Source: Micromonospora sp. ATCC 39149
Lineage (GTDB): Bacteria; Actinomycetota; Actinomycetes; Mycobacteriales; Micromonosporaceae
NCBI RefSeq assembly: GCF_000158815.1
Contig: NZ_GG657738.1
Location: 930,717 to 994,716, forward strand
DNA: 64,000 bases
Reading direction: 5' to 3'
Each line of letters opens with the position of its first letter. Within the stretch, counting starts at the first letter, position 1. The translations under genes were made by a program, and so were the position numbers. The notes under the pieces are model-generated. The model saw only the letters and a program-made list of their open reading frames with translations. It was not told the origin of the DNA and ran no database searches. This document shows, piece by piece, positions 34,259 to 42,668 of the stretch.

Positions 34259-34999
34259 TCAGACCAGCGCCCGGGAGAGCACCCGGCCCGCGGCCCGGAC
34301 CAGTGGGGCCAGCGCCACCGGGTCCGCCCGCTCGTGGGCCACTACCAACGAGATCGCCGCCACCACACCCTCCGGTGCGCGGATCGGCGCGGCCACCGAG
34401 AGGGCGTCCATGGTGACCTGACGGTCGCTGATCGCGTACCCGACCCGGCGCACGTCGGCGAGGCAGCGGCGCAGCCTCCCCGGGTCGGTGATGGTCAGTT
34501 CGGTGTACCGCTCCAGCGGCGCGGCCAGCACCTGCTCCTGCACCTCGACGGGCGCGTGGGCGAGCAGGACCAGCCCGACGCCGGTGGCGTGCAGCGCGAA
34601 GCGGCCACCCACCCGGGTGAGCACCGGCACCGCGTGCCGCCCGGCGATCCGTTCGATGAAGACGAGTTCGAGGTCCTGCCGGACGGCGAGCTGGACGTTC
34701 TCGTGAGTCACCTCGTACAGGTCCTCCATGACCGGAAGGGCCATCTCCCGTAGCCCCAGACCCCTCGGAGCGAGCGAGCCCACCTCCCACAGCCGCAGGC
34801 CGATCCGGTACCGCCCGTCGTCGCCGCGCTCCAGCGCACCCCACGCGACCAGTTCCGCGGCCCGCCGGTGCACGGTGGGCAACGGCAGCCCAGCACGCCG
34901 GGCCAGCTCGCTCAGGGTCAACGCCGGGCTGGCCGGACTGAACGCGTCGAGCAGCGCCAGCACCCTGCTCGTCACCGACCGCCCCGGTTGCCCGCGCAT
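34259..34999 (-). CDS. IclR-family regulator of the van operon
   Basis: A 246-residue IclR protein: HTH LSELARRAGLPLPTVHRRAA, effector domain ENVQLAVRQDLELVFIERIA and ISDRQVTMDALSVAAPIRAP. It is the last gene of the leftward vanA-small protein-vanB operon, 30 bp after vanB, so it probably senses vanillate or a breakdown product and regulates this operon. Its closest relative in the window is the IclR protein at 5728-6546. Confidence 0.82.
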   Translation of the reverse strand: MRGQPGRSVTSRVLALLDAFSPASPALTLSELARRAGLPLPTVHRRAAELVAWGALERGDDGRYRIGLRLWEVGSLAPRGLGLREMALPVMEDLYEVTHENVQLAVRQDLELVFIERIAGRHAVPVLTRVGGRFALHATGVGLVLLAHAPVEVQEQVLAAPLERYTELTITDPGRLRRCLADVRRVGYAISDRQVTMDALSVAAPIRAPEGVVAAISLVVAHERADPVALAPLVRAAGRVLSRALV

Positions 35000-35029
35000 C
35001 CCGCCATCATCCCCGCCCGCGCCAGCCGG

Positions 35030-35983
35030 TCACAGCTTCAGGACGAGCCGGGGCGTACGGGCCCGGGAAACGCAGATCATCATGGCGTCCCCAGCGGCCC
35101 GCTCCTGCTCGGTGAGCAGGGCGTCACGATGCTCCGGCACACCGGCGAGCACCGGGGTCTCGCAGGTGCCGCAGGTGCCCTCCCGGCAGGACGAGAGGAC
35201 CTGCACGCCGGCCTGCTCCACCGCCTCCAGGATCGACGTACCCGGCGGCACGGTCACCGTTCTCCCGGAGAGCGCGAGTTCGACCTCGAACGCCGCCTCC
35301 TGCCCGCCGGTGCCGGCCGGCGGGGTGAAGCGCTCGACGTGCAGGCAGCCGGGCGGCCAGCCACGACAGTGCTCCTCCACCGCCTTGACCAGCGGCTCCG
35401 GGCCGCAGCAGTAGACGAGCCCGACGCCGGGCCCGCCCAGCAAGCCGGCCAGGTCGAGCAACCCGGTCTCGTCCTGCGGGTGCAGGCTCACCCGGTCGCC
35501 GTACCTCTTCCGCAGGGTTGCGGCGAAGGCCATGGTGGCGCGGCTGCGTCCGCCGTACACCAGCCGCCAGTCGGCGCCCTCGGCGTCGGCGGCGGCCACC
35601 ATCGGCACGATCGGGGTGATGCCGATGCCGCCGGCGACGAAAAGATAGCGCCGTGCCGCGACTAGCCGGAAGTTGTTGCGGGGGCCGCGCACCCGGACGG
35701 TGGCGCCGACGGTGAGCCGCTCGTGTACCAACCGGGAGCCGCCGCGCCCGCCCGGTTCGCGCTGCACCGCGATCCGCAGGGCGGACCGGTCCGCCGGGTC
35801 GCCGCAGAGGGAGTACTGGCGCACCAGCCCAGGGCCCAACTCCAGGTCGACGTGCGCGCCCGGCGTCCACTCCGGCAGGTCACCGCCGCCCGGGCGGCAC
35901 AGGCTGATCGCGACGGCCTCCGCCGCCACCTGGTCCCGGCCCGCCACCACTAGCTCCGCACCGGTCAGCTCGTCCCCGGTCAC
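35030..35983 (-). CDS. vanB: Vanillate O-demethylase reductase component (PDR/VanB type)
   Basis: A 317-residue phthalate-dioxygenase-reductase-type protein: flavin-binding RQYSLCGDPADRSALRIAVQ, NAD domain LFVAGGIGITPIVPMVAAAD and YCCGPEPLVKAV, then a C-terminal plant-type 2Fe-2S domain with CREGTCGTC and a last Cys in MMICVSRAR. It passes electrons from NAD(P)H to the Rieske oxygenase. Starts at a GTG overlapping the small upstream gene (GTGA). Confidence 0.88.
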   Translation of the reverse strand: MTGDELTGAELVVAGRDQVAAEAVAISLCRPGGGDLPEWTPGAHVDLELGPGLVRQYSLCGDPADRSALRIAVQREPGGRGGSRLVHERLTVGATVRVRGPRNNFRLVAARRYLFVAGGIGITPIVPMVAAADAEGADWRLVYGGRSRATMAFAATLRKRYGDRVSLHPQDETGLLDLAGLLGGPGVGLVYCCGPEPLVKAVEEHCRGWPPGCLHVERFTPPAGTGGQEAAFEVELALSGRTVTVPPGTSILEAVEQAGVQVLSSCREGTCGTCETPVLAGVPEHRDALLTEQERAAGDAMMICVSRARTPRLVLKL

Positions 35984-36198
35984 GCCCGCACCGCCGGCCG
36001 CCTCGCCGGGCCGGGTGCCGGCACGGCCGCGGCCCGGTGGCCCTGAGGGTGGGCGAGCAGCCACTGCCACAACTCGACCGGCTCCTCGGCGACGCGCTCG
36101 GCGCCGCAGTGGCAGACCCCGCGCAGGGTGTCGGTGCCCGGCAGCCAGTGGATCCGGTACACCCGCTGCCCGGTGAGCACGCCGGCTCGGGAACTCAC
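35980..36198 (-). CDS. Small protein between the Rieske oxygenase and its reductase
   Basis: A 72-residue protein coupled on both sides by GTGA overlaps (vanA stop at 36195, vanB start at 35983), so it is almost certainly translated. It contains RIHWLPGTDTLRGVCHCGAE and VELWQWLLAHPQGH. The single CHC and nearby His residues could bind a metal, and WLLAHPQGH is a common end motif in actinomycete small hypothetical proteins. No known van operon member matches. A role in assembly or regulation of the demethylase is possible but unproven. Confidence 0.7.
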   Translation of the reverse strand: MSSRAGVLTGQRVYRIHWLPGTDTLRGVCHCGAERVAEEPVELWQWLLAHPQGHRAAAVPAPGPARRPAVRA

Positions 36199-37238
36199 CG
36201 CGCCGCTCCCACCGTCCCCGACCCGACCATCCGGGCCAGCAGCCGCCGGGCGGCCAGACCACCGGTGTCGATGTTGATGCTCAGCTCCTGGTACCGGTCC
36301 GGCTCGGCCGCGATCACCTGCTCCAGGATGTTGAGCGCCGTCACGTCCTGCATGACCACGGTGTGGTTGCTGTGGTGGAGGTACTCGCTGACCGACTCGT
36401 CGTCGATCGCGAAGTCACGCGCCACCGCCCAGAAGTCGTAGGTGGTGTGCTCGGTCGACGGGGTGATGGCGTACACGATTTCGGCGTGGAAGGCTGCGCT
36501 GTCCTCACCCTCGGCCGGCGGATGGACGCCCCGCGGTGCGATCCGGCTGTGCAGGAGATAGAGGCAGGGCGGGTGGTACTCGATATCCTGCCACCGGGTG
36601 ATCCGGCCCTGGATCCCGGTCGAGCGCGCGTAGAACGGTGGGCACTCGGCGTCGTCCATGTGCCGGCTGACGTAGACGATGCCCCGGTCCTCGTCCACCT
36701 CGGTGGTGATGGGGGTGTTCGCCACCTCTGGCGTGCCGATGTAGCCACCGTGCAGATAGGTCTCGTGGGACAGGTCCATGAGGTTGTCCACCAGCAGGCC
36801 GTACCGCGCGTTCAGCGGCGCCATGCCGCGCACCACCGCGTACCCTGGGTCGGCCAGCCACGGCGCGCGGGGAATCGTGGCCGGGTCGGCCCGGTCCCGG
36901 TCGCCGATCCACACCCAGATGAAGGAGTCCTGCTCCACCACGGGGTACGAGGTGACCCGCGCGGTACGCGGGATGCGCTGCTGACCCGGTACGAAGACAC
37001 ACGCGCCGGTGGGGTCGTAGGTGAAGCCGTGGTACCCGCAGACGATCGTGTCTCCGTCGAGCCGGCTCTCCGACAGCGGGTAGCGCCGGTGCACGCACCG
37101 GTCGGCGAGCGCCACCGCCGCCCCGGCACCGGTGCGGTACAGCACCAGCGGCTCACCGAGAACCGTTCGGGCGAGCAGCCCCCGCCCGACCTCACTGCCG
37201 TAGGCCGCCACATACCACTGGTCACGGGCGAACGCCAT
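36195..37238 (-). CDS. vanA: Rieske non-haem iron O-demethylase oxygenase (VanA type)
   Basis: A 347-residue aromatic-ring oxygenase alpha subunit. Rieske ligands are CVHRR and CGYH (residues about 47-71). The mononuclear iron site is DNLMDLSHETYLHGGYIG, the hallmark of VanA-like demethylases. It would convert vanillate to protocatechuate and formaldehyde. I start it at the ATG at 37238, with GGAGG nine bases upstream. First gene of the van operon. A GCATCGATGC palindrome lies 180 bp upstream. Confidence 0.88.
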   Translation of the reverse strand: MAFARDQWYVAAYGSEVGRGLLARTVLGEPLVLYRTGAGAAVALADRCVHRRYPLSESRLDGDTIVCGYHGFTYDPTGACVFVPGQQRIPRTARVTSYPVVEQDSFIWVWIGDRDRADPATIPRAPWLADPGYAVVRGMAPLNARYGLLVDNLMDLSHETYLHGGYIGTPEVANTPITTEVDEDRGIVYVSRHMDDAECPPFYARSTGIQGRITRWQDIEYHPPCLYLLHSRIAPRGVHPPAEGEDSAAFHAEIVYAITPSTEHTTYDFWAVARDFAIDDESVSEYLHHSNHTVVMQDVTALNILEQVIAAEPDRYQELSINIDTGGLAARRLLARMVGSGTVGAAR

Positions 37239-37412
37239 GCGACCGGCCTCCCCTTGAACGAACGGCGATAGAGCCGAATCGTCCCGTGCGGTGTCCACGG
37301 CGGGAACCGGAGCTTTCACTGAGTGGAAGCCGGTGCTTGCCGCCTTCCCGGTGATCGTCCGCGAACGACGACCGGGAACACTGGTCAGCTGGCCTTGCGC
37401 GTTTCGAAGTTA

Positions 37413-37427
37413 TGCGCATCGATGCAA
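37413..37427. promoter_or_regulatory. Palindrome upstream of vanA
   Basis: TGCGCATCGATGCAA contains the perfect palindrome GCATCGATGC in an otherwise gene-free 288-bp region between vanA and the cupin-XRE gene. It may be the IclR site for the van operon. Confidence 0.4.
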
Positions 37428-37526
37428 CGATCCATCGAGGGACTTCTGTGTCAACCACGCGAAACGGATCTAGATATCGGCCCCACCAACAGTGGTAGCC
37501 CCCCGCATCTCCTCGGATACCCCCAG

Positions 37527-38123
37527 CTAATTGGGCTGCCGGCCCCTGGATGCTGTGCGGACGTGCACCCGTTCGCCTTGCCTGCCGATGAGGCTGAGGT
37601 ACTCGACGGGGCCGGCGCTGGTGGCACCGAACCAGTGCGGGGTGCGGGTGTCGAACTCGGCGGCCTCGCCGGGTTTGAGGATGAGGTCGTGCTCGCCCAG
37701 GACCAGCCGCAGCGTGCCGTTGAGGACGTAGGCCCAGTCGTAGCCCTCATGGGTGCGCAGGTCGGGCTCGGCGTCGTCGTCTCCGCGCGGCAGGACGAAC
37801 TTGTATGCCTGGATGCCTCCGGGCCTGCGCGTCAGCGGCAGGATCGTTGATCCGTCGCCGCACGCGATCGGACGCAGGTTGATGCGAGGGTTGCCGGTGG
37901 CCGGTGCGTCGACGAGCTCGTCGAGGCTCACGCCGTAGGCGCGGGCGAGCGGCAGGAGTTGCTCGAGCGTGGGCCGCCGCAGGCCGGCCTCGAGTCGGGA
38001 GAGCGTGCTGGTGGAGATGCCCGTCTCGTCGGCCAGGTCGGCCAGGGTGATCTCGCGCCGTTGCCGTAGCTGCTTGAGCCTCGGCCCGACGGCATCGAGC
38101 GTGCGCTCCACGGTGTCGTCCAT
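37527..38123 (-). CDS. XRE-cupin transcriptional regulator
   Basis: A 198-residue regulator: N-terminal XRE HTH (ITLADLADETGISTSTLSRL) and C-terminal cupin (LRTHEGYDWAYVLNGTLRLV, ILKPGEAAEFDTRTPHWFGA). These proteins sense small ligands through the cupin. It is divergent from a methyltransferase and an MFS exporter, with a perfect palindrome 11 bp before its own start, so it likely represses both directions. Start set at the ATG at 38123. Confidence 0.88.
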   Translation of the reverse strand: MDDTVERTLDAVGPRLKQLRQRREITLADLADETGISTSTLSRLEAGLRRPTLEQLLPLARAYGVSLDELVDAPATGNPRINLRPIACGDGSTILPLTRRPGGIQAYKFVLPRGDDDAEPDLRTHEGYDWAYVLNGTLRLVLGEHDLILKPGEAAEFDTRTPHWFGATSAGPVEYLSLIGRQGERVHVRTASRGRQPN

Positions 38124-38133
38124 GCCGTCCAGT

Positions 38134-38147
38134 TTGCCATTTGGCAA
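38134..38147. promoter_or_regulatory. Palindromic operator of the XRE-cupin regulator
   Basis: TTGCCATTTGGCAA is a perfect 6-bp inverted repeat (TTGCCA/TGGCAA) with a 2-nt spacer. It is centred in the divergent gap between the regulator and the methyltransferase gene. Confidence 0.7.
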
Positions 38148-38220
38148 CAGGCTTTGCCGACATGCCTTCCCGGTCGTCACCATCGCTGGACCTGGTGAGA
38201 CGGACGCGGAAGGACGACAG

Positions 38221-38877
38221 ATGACGCACGAGTTCGACAAGGAGTACTGGGAACAGCACTGGCGGCGAGGAAGCGGCGACGGTCCCGGATCCATGGGCGG
38301 AAACCCGCCGAACCCGTATCTTGCTCGTGAGACAAGCGGGCTGGCGCCGGGCACGGCGTTGGACGCGGGGTGCGGTGCCGGCGCCGAGGCGATCTGGCTC
38401 GCCTCACGCGGGTGGCAGGTGACCGCCGTCGACATCTCGGCCGAGGCACTCGCCCGCGCCGCGCAGCGGGCGACGGCGAGCGGCGCGTCCGAGCGCCTGC
38501 GGTGGATCGAGGCGGACGCGAGCGTCTGGGACCCGGGCACGCGGTTCGACCTGGTCACAACCCACTACGCGCACCCTGCGATGCCGCAGCTGCAGTTCTA
38601 CGACCGCGTCGCCGGCTGGGTGGCATCCGGCGGCACCCTGCTGATCGTCGCTCACCTGCACACGCACGAGACCAGCGGCGGCGGCCAGCACAGCCACGGG
38701 ACGGGACACCATCCGCCCGCCGAGGCGTCGGCCACCGCCGCGGCCATCACTGCGCGTCTGGACGAGACCGCCTGGCAGGTCGTCACCGCCGAGGAGACCC
38801 ACCGGACGCTCATCGGTCACGGCGGCGCGGAGGTCTCCCTCCACGACGTCGTCGTGCGGGCCACCCGGCGCCGCTAG
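38221..38877 (+). CDS. Class I SAM-dependent methyltransferase
   Basis: A 218-residue methyltransferase with motif I LDAGCGAGAEAIWLASRGWQ and VTAVDISAEAL. An unusual His-rich loop (HLHTHETSGGGQHSHGTGHH) sits near residue 145. The rest resembles TehB/thiopurine-type enzymes that detoxify small molecules. A GGAAGGAC precedes the ATG. Followed 72 bp later by an MFS exporter, the pair suggests modification plus efflux of a toxic compound under control of the XRE-cupin protein. Confidence 0.83.
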   Translation: MTHEFDKEYWEQHWRRGSGDGPGSMGGNPPNPYLARETSGLAPGTALDAGCGAGAEAIWLASRGWQVTAVDISAEALARAAQRATASGASERLRWIEADASVWDPGTRFDLVTTHYAHPAMPQLQFYDRVAGWVASGGTLLIVAHLHTHETSGGGQHSHGTGHHPPAEASATAAAITARLDETAWQVVTAEETHRTLIGHGGAEVSLHDVVVRATRRR

Positions 38878-38949
38878 CCACCCCATCCGCCACGGGCGCA
38901 GGGCTCCTGCTCCGGTGCCCTGTCCCCTGCCCCCTGGAAAGGAAACCCG

Positions 38950-40509
38950 ATGAGCACGAACCTGCCTTCGCAGGTGGGCGACACCAATCCGATCATCCAG
39001 GACCCGCGCCGACGTCGCGCGATCCTGATCGCGGTCTGCATCGCCCTCATGGCGGTCATCGCCTCGGTGTCCGGCCTGAACGTCGCCCAGCCGCAGCTCG
39101 CTGTCGAGTTCGACGCCCCGCAGGGCACCGTGCTGTGGATCATCAACATCTACACGATCAGCCTCGCCGCACTGCTGCTCCCGCTCGGCGCGGTCGGTGA
39201 CCGGTGGGGCCGCAAGCCGGTACTCCTCGCCGGCCTCGCGGTCTTCGGGGTGGCAAGCGCGGCCGCGGGCCTGGCCCCGTCCTCCGGGTTCATGCTCGCC
39301 GCGCGCCTTCTCAGCGGCGCGGGCGCGGCGATGATCATGCCAGTCACACTCGCCGTCATCACCTCGACCTTTCCCGACGACGAGCGCTCCAAGGCGATCG
39401 GCGTCTGGACCGGCGTCGCCGGCGGTGGCGGAATCCTAGGGATGTACCTGTCGGCCCTCCTGGTCGACCTGGCCAGCTGGCGATGGCTGTTCGTCCTGCC
39501 GGTCGTGCTCGTCCTCGCCGCCACCGCCATGGCGCTCCGCTCGGTCCCGAACTCTCGCGAGCGCTCGGAGCACCGGTTCGACACCATCGGCTCGCTGACC
39601 TCCGTGATCGCCGTGCTGGGATTCATCTTCGTCCTCCACGAAGGCCCCGCGCGGGGCTGGACCGCGGCCGTGACGCTGTTGAGCCTGCTCGTCGGAGCCG
39701 TCGCCGCCATGGGCTTCGTGGCGTGGGAGCTGCGCCAGCCGGCGCCCCTCCTCGACGTCCGGCTCTTCCGCCAGCGCGGTCTGGCCAGCGGCTCGGTGTC
39801 GCTGCTGGCGGTGTTCGGTGTGCAGGCCGGCATCTTCGTCGTGCTCTTTCCGTACTTCCAGGCCGTCCTCGGCTGGTCCGGCCTGCGCTCCACACTGGCG
39901 CTGATGCCGATGGCGCTGCTGATGATGTTCGCCTCCGGCCTCGCGCCGCGGATCGCGGCACGCGTCGGCAGCCGGCAGACGATGGCCTCCGGCATCTTCC
40001 TCAGCGGCGCCGGCCTTGCTCTGATGACGGTACGTGTCTCCGTCGACGGCGGATACCTCTCGGTGCTGCCCGGCATGCTCGCCATGGGGCTGGGTATGGG
40101 CCTGTCGATGACCCCGTCCACCGAGGCCATCACCAGCGCGCTGCCACGCAGGCACCAAGGCGTCGCGTCCGCGCTCAACGACGTGACCCGCGAATTGGGC
40201 ACCGCACTCGGCGTCGCCCTGCTCGGCGCGGTGCTGTCGGCCGGCTACCGCGACGCCATCGACGCCAAGCTCGACGCGGTCCCCGCCGGGGCCGCTGAAG
40301 CCGCCCGGGGCGGCGTCGCCAACGCCCTCGAAGCCGCCGACACAGCCGGGCCCCAGGCGCACCAACTCGTCCGCGCCGCCCAAGAATCCTTTGTCGACGG
40401 CTGGCAGGAGGCGATGTGGGCAGGCACCACCGTCATGGCGGTCCTGTTCGTCTACGTCCTCGCCCGGGGCCCCGACCCAGCGCAACGCCGGCGCTCGAAA
40501 CCGCGGTGA
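38950..40509 (+). CDS. MFS drug exporter, DHA2 (14-helix) type
   Basis: A 519-residue exporter of the EmrB/QacA class. About 14 hydrophobic segments are visible, with the DHA2 motif GDRWGRKPVLLAGLAVFGVA after helix 2 and motif C-like GGGGILGMYLSALLVDLASW. GGAAAGG precedes the ATG. It probably exports the same compound that the upstream methyltransferase handles. Substrate unknown. Confidence 0.88.
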   Translation: MSTNLPSQVGDTNPIIQDPRRRRAILIAVCIALMAVIASVSGLNVAQPQLAVEFDAPQGTVLWIINIYTISLAALLLPLGAVGDRWGRKPVLLAGLAVFGVASAAAGLAPSSGFMLAARLLSGAGAAMIMPVTLAVITSTFPDDERSKAIGVWTGVAGGGGILGMYLSALLVDLASWRWLFVLPVVLVLAATAMALRSVPNSRERSEHRFDTIGSLTSVIAVLGFIFVLHEGPARGWTAAVTLLSLLVGAVAAMGFVAWELRQPAPLLDVRLFRQRGLASGSVSLLAVFGVQAGIFVVLFPYFQAVLGWSGLRSTLALMPMALLMMFASGLAPRIAARVGSRQTMASGIFLSGAGLALMTVRVSVDGGYLSVLPGMLAMGLGMGLSMTPSTEAITSALPRRHQGVASALNDVTRELGTALGVALLGAVLSAGYRDAIDAKLDAVPAGAAEAARGGVANALEAADTAGPQAHQLVRAAQESFVDGWQEAMWAGTTVMAVLFVYVLARGPDPAQRRRSKPR

Positions 40510-40663
40510 CCGACGACACCGCTACCCCGGACCACAGCCGACGCGATCTGACGTCACGGGAGGTGACGAGGGTGCGCCGGTCACGGCCCGCACCGGTACG
40601 TGATCGTCGTCCACGCACTCGACCAACGAGTCCGCGACGTTCCACCTCGAAAGCCCCGTCTCG

Positions 40664-40702
40664 CCTGCCCTGGACGGGCGCAAGCCGCCCGTCCAGGACA
40701 GG
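40664..40702. terminator. Strong bidirectional terminator stem-loop
   Basis: CCTGCCCTGGACGGGCG pairs with CGCCCGTCCAGGACAGG: 17 bp with one mismatch and a 5-nt CAAGC loop. It lies 6 bp beyond the stop of the leftward xylanase gene and downstream of the rightward MFS gene, so it could serve both. Confidence 0.75.
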
Positions 40703-40708
40703 TGCCGC

Positions 40709-42208
40709 TCAGGAGGCGGTGCACACCGGGGTCAGGCCGGTGGCGGCCCCGGTGCCCTGGAAGCCGAACTCGGTGTACTGGCCGGCGTTCACCGAGCCGT
40801 TGTAGCTGACGTTGCTGAACTGCACGGTGCCACTGGTGCCGCTGCGGTTGGCGCTCCAGACGTTGGTCAACGTGGCCCCGGGCGGCAGGGTGAGCTGGAC
40901 GCTCCACCCGTTGATCGGCGAGGTGCCGGCGGTGACCCGCACGGTGGCGACGAAGCCACCGGTCCACGAGTTCAGCGAAACCGTGGCCGAGCAGCCGGTG
41001 GTCGGGTTCGGCGGCGTGGTCGGCGGAGCGGACGTCACCGGCGGGGTCGTCGGCGGCAGAGTGGTCGGGCCGACCGGTGGCGTGGTCGGCGGCGGGGTGG
41101 AGTTACGGCCCTTGTTCAGCTCATCGAGGACCGCGTGGTAGGCGGCCTTCTTCTGGTAGCTCCCGTTGCCGCCGGTGAACAGCAGGCCCCGCTCGGAGGA
41201 GCGCCACGACTCGCTGTCGGAAATGCCCCAAACGGTGATGCCGGTGCACTTCGTGACGTTCAGGCAGGCCCGGACGACCTTGCGGTAGTTCTCCGCCTGA
41301 CCGGCGCCGATGTCGTTGTTGCTCAGGTCGTCGTCGATGTCCACCTCGGAGAGGTGCACCTCGACGCCGAGGTCGGCGAAGCGCTGGATGTTGGCCTGCA
41401 GGTCGTTGGTGATGATGCTGTTCGGGTTGTCGTTAAAGTGCCCCTGGAACCCGACGCAGTCGATGTACTGCCGGTAGTTGCGGACAATGTCGTACAGCGC
41501 GTTGGCCTTGCGGTTCTGGGTACCGCCCTGGACCGTCAGGCCCTCGACGTCGTAGTCGTTAATGCAGAGCTTGGTGGTCAGCCCGCCGGCCTGCACGACC
41601 TGCTTGGCCCGGATGAACGAGTCCCGAATGACGTCGGTGTCGCCGGCGTCGAAGAAGTCGCCGTCGCCGTTCGCGTCCCGGTTCATGGTGTGCGGCCACT
41701 GGGTCCGGCGCCGGCCGGTGTTGTTGTCCTCCAGCGCCTCGTTGACGACGTCCCAGTAGGCGATCCTGCTGCCCCAGCGGTTTATGGCGTTGCCGATGAA
41801 GGTGTTCAGCGTCGCCTGGCTGGCACCCTGCAGCGCGCCGGCCTGCGAGTGCCACACCAACGTGTGGCCCCGGACCAGCATGTTGTTGCTCTGGGCGTGG
41901 TTGACCAGGGTGTCCGCGCCGCCGGTGTTCTGCAGCCCACCGCTCGACGTGGCGATCCTGTCCGGCTTCATGTCGTTCTCGGGAGTCAGTTGGTTGAATT
42001 CCTGACCGACGATCGGGTAGAGCCGGTTGGGCGAGGCGGCGACGCCGAAAAACAGCCCGGCCTTGGCGGCCGCGGCCCGCAGCGTGGTCTCGGCTGCGGC
42101 GGCCGGGTCGATGGACTGAACCGTCACAGCGCCGCTCACCAGCAACAACACCGCCGTCGGCAAAGCTATTCTAGTAACTTTCTTACGCTGCCTCAGGCTG
42201 CCGTTCAC
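40709..42208 (-). CDS. Secreted GH10 endo-1,4-beta-xylanase with CBM2
   Basis: A 499-residue modular enzyme: signal peptide (about 1-38), GH10 domain (about 42-360), a Pro/Thr-rich linker (TPPPTTPPVGPTTLPPTTPP) and a C-terminal CBM2 (CSATVSLNSWTGGFVATVRV to VCTAS). All canonical GH10 motifs are intact: LTPENDMKPD, RGHTLVWHSQ, WDVVNEAL (acid/base Glu) and VHLSEVDIDD (nucleophile Glu). It hydrolyses xylan main chains. GTG start with GGAGG seven bases upstream. Two regulatory-looking dyads lie 30-110 bp upstream, and a strong terminator follows. Confidence 0.95.
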   Translation of the reverse strand: MNGSLRQRKKVTRIALPTAVLLLVSGAVTVQSIDPAAAAETTLRAAAAKAGLFFGVAASPNRLYPIVGQEFNQLTPENDMKPDRIATSSGGLQNTGGADTLVNHAQSNNMLVRGHTLVWHSQAGALQGASQATLNTFIGNAINRWGSRIAYWDVVNEALEDNNTGRRRTQWPHTMNRDANGDGDFFDAGDTDVIRDSFIRAKQVVQAGGLTTKLCINDYDVEGLTVQGGTQNRKANALYDIVRNYRQYIDCVGFQGHFNDNPNSIITNDLQANIQRFADLGVEVHLSEVDIDDDLSNNDIGAGQAENYRKVVRACLNVTKCTGITVWGISDSESWRSSERGLLFTGGNGSYQKKAAYHAVLDELNKGRNSTPPPTTPPVGPTTLPPTTPPVTSAPPTTPPNPTTGCSATVSLNSWTGGFVATVRVTAGTSPINGWSVQLTLPPGATLTNVWSANRSGTSGTVQFSNVSYNGSVNAGQYTEFGFQGTGAATGLTPVCTAS

Positions 42209-42236
42209 GGGCCCTCCTTAACACATGACGCCAATG

Positions 42237-42276
42237 ATCGATACTTATGCATGTCTTTCAAAAGGTCAGTATCGAT
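42237..42276. promoter_or_regulatory. Widely spaced inverted repeat at the xylanase promoter
   Basis: ATCGATACT (42237-42245) and AGTATCGAT (42268-42276) are perfect 9-bp inverted copies 22 bp apart, 29-68 bp before the xylanase start. They may bind a dimeric regulator or form a leader hairpin. Confidence 0.5.
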
Positions 42277-42303
42277 ACCGGCTGGTCACACTGTCAACAA
42301 CTT

Positions 42304-42322
42304 CCGGAAATGTTTCGGAAAC
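42304..42322. promoter_or_regulatory. GAAA-N2-TTTC dyad upstream of the xylanase
   Basis: CCGGAAATGTTTCGGAAAC contains the palindrome GAAATGTTTC and a second GTTTC/GAAAC pairing. The CGAA/TTCG-type half-sites recall xylan-responsive LacI or ROK operators of Streptomyces; the match is only approximate. Confidence 0.4.
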
Positions 42323-42668
42323 CCCCAAGAGGTTGAGGAGCCGGCGGAAGCACGTTCGCGCAGGTGGGGAGAGCAGCGCGACCAGGCCGCCGGACTTAGC
42401 CAAGAGGACGACGCTCGATCGGGCCCATCGTCGACGCCACAGGTACCGAAACATTCGAAGCGTGGCTTCCGCGGGATGTCGCCCGTGACCCTGCGCTACG
42501 CACCCAGTGCCGGGCCGTGACCGCCGACGAGTCGGCCACGGCCGACCGGCAGCGGCCGAAGGGTCACGCGGTCGACCGCTCACCACGGCTGCGGGCGGTG
42601 GTCGAGGAGTTGCTGGAGAGTGGTTGGTCGCGGGCCGGCGCGGAAGTCCTCGATCGGCGGGCCCGCGC

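Larger units (their letters stand above)
42209..42668. other. Regulatory and gene-free region upstream of the xylanase
   Basis: The first 110 bp are AT-rich and carry inverted repeats (42237-42276, 42304-42322). A further CGAAACATTCG dyad is at 42447-42457. From 42510 to 42668 the plus strand encodes a short Arg-rich peptide I cannot assign. No gene is supported. Confidence 0.5.

Noticed and set aside
40980..41110. Low-complexity Pro/Thr repeat as a DNA repeat element
   Set aside because: It encodes the linker between GH10 and CBM2 and is a normal feature of modular xylanases.
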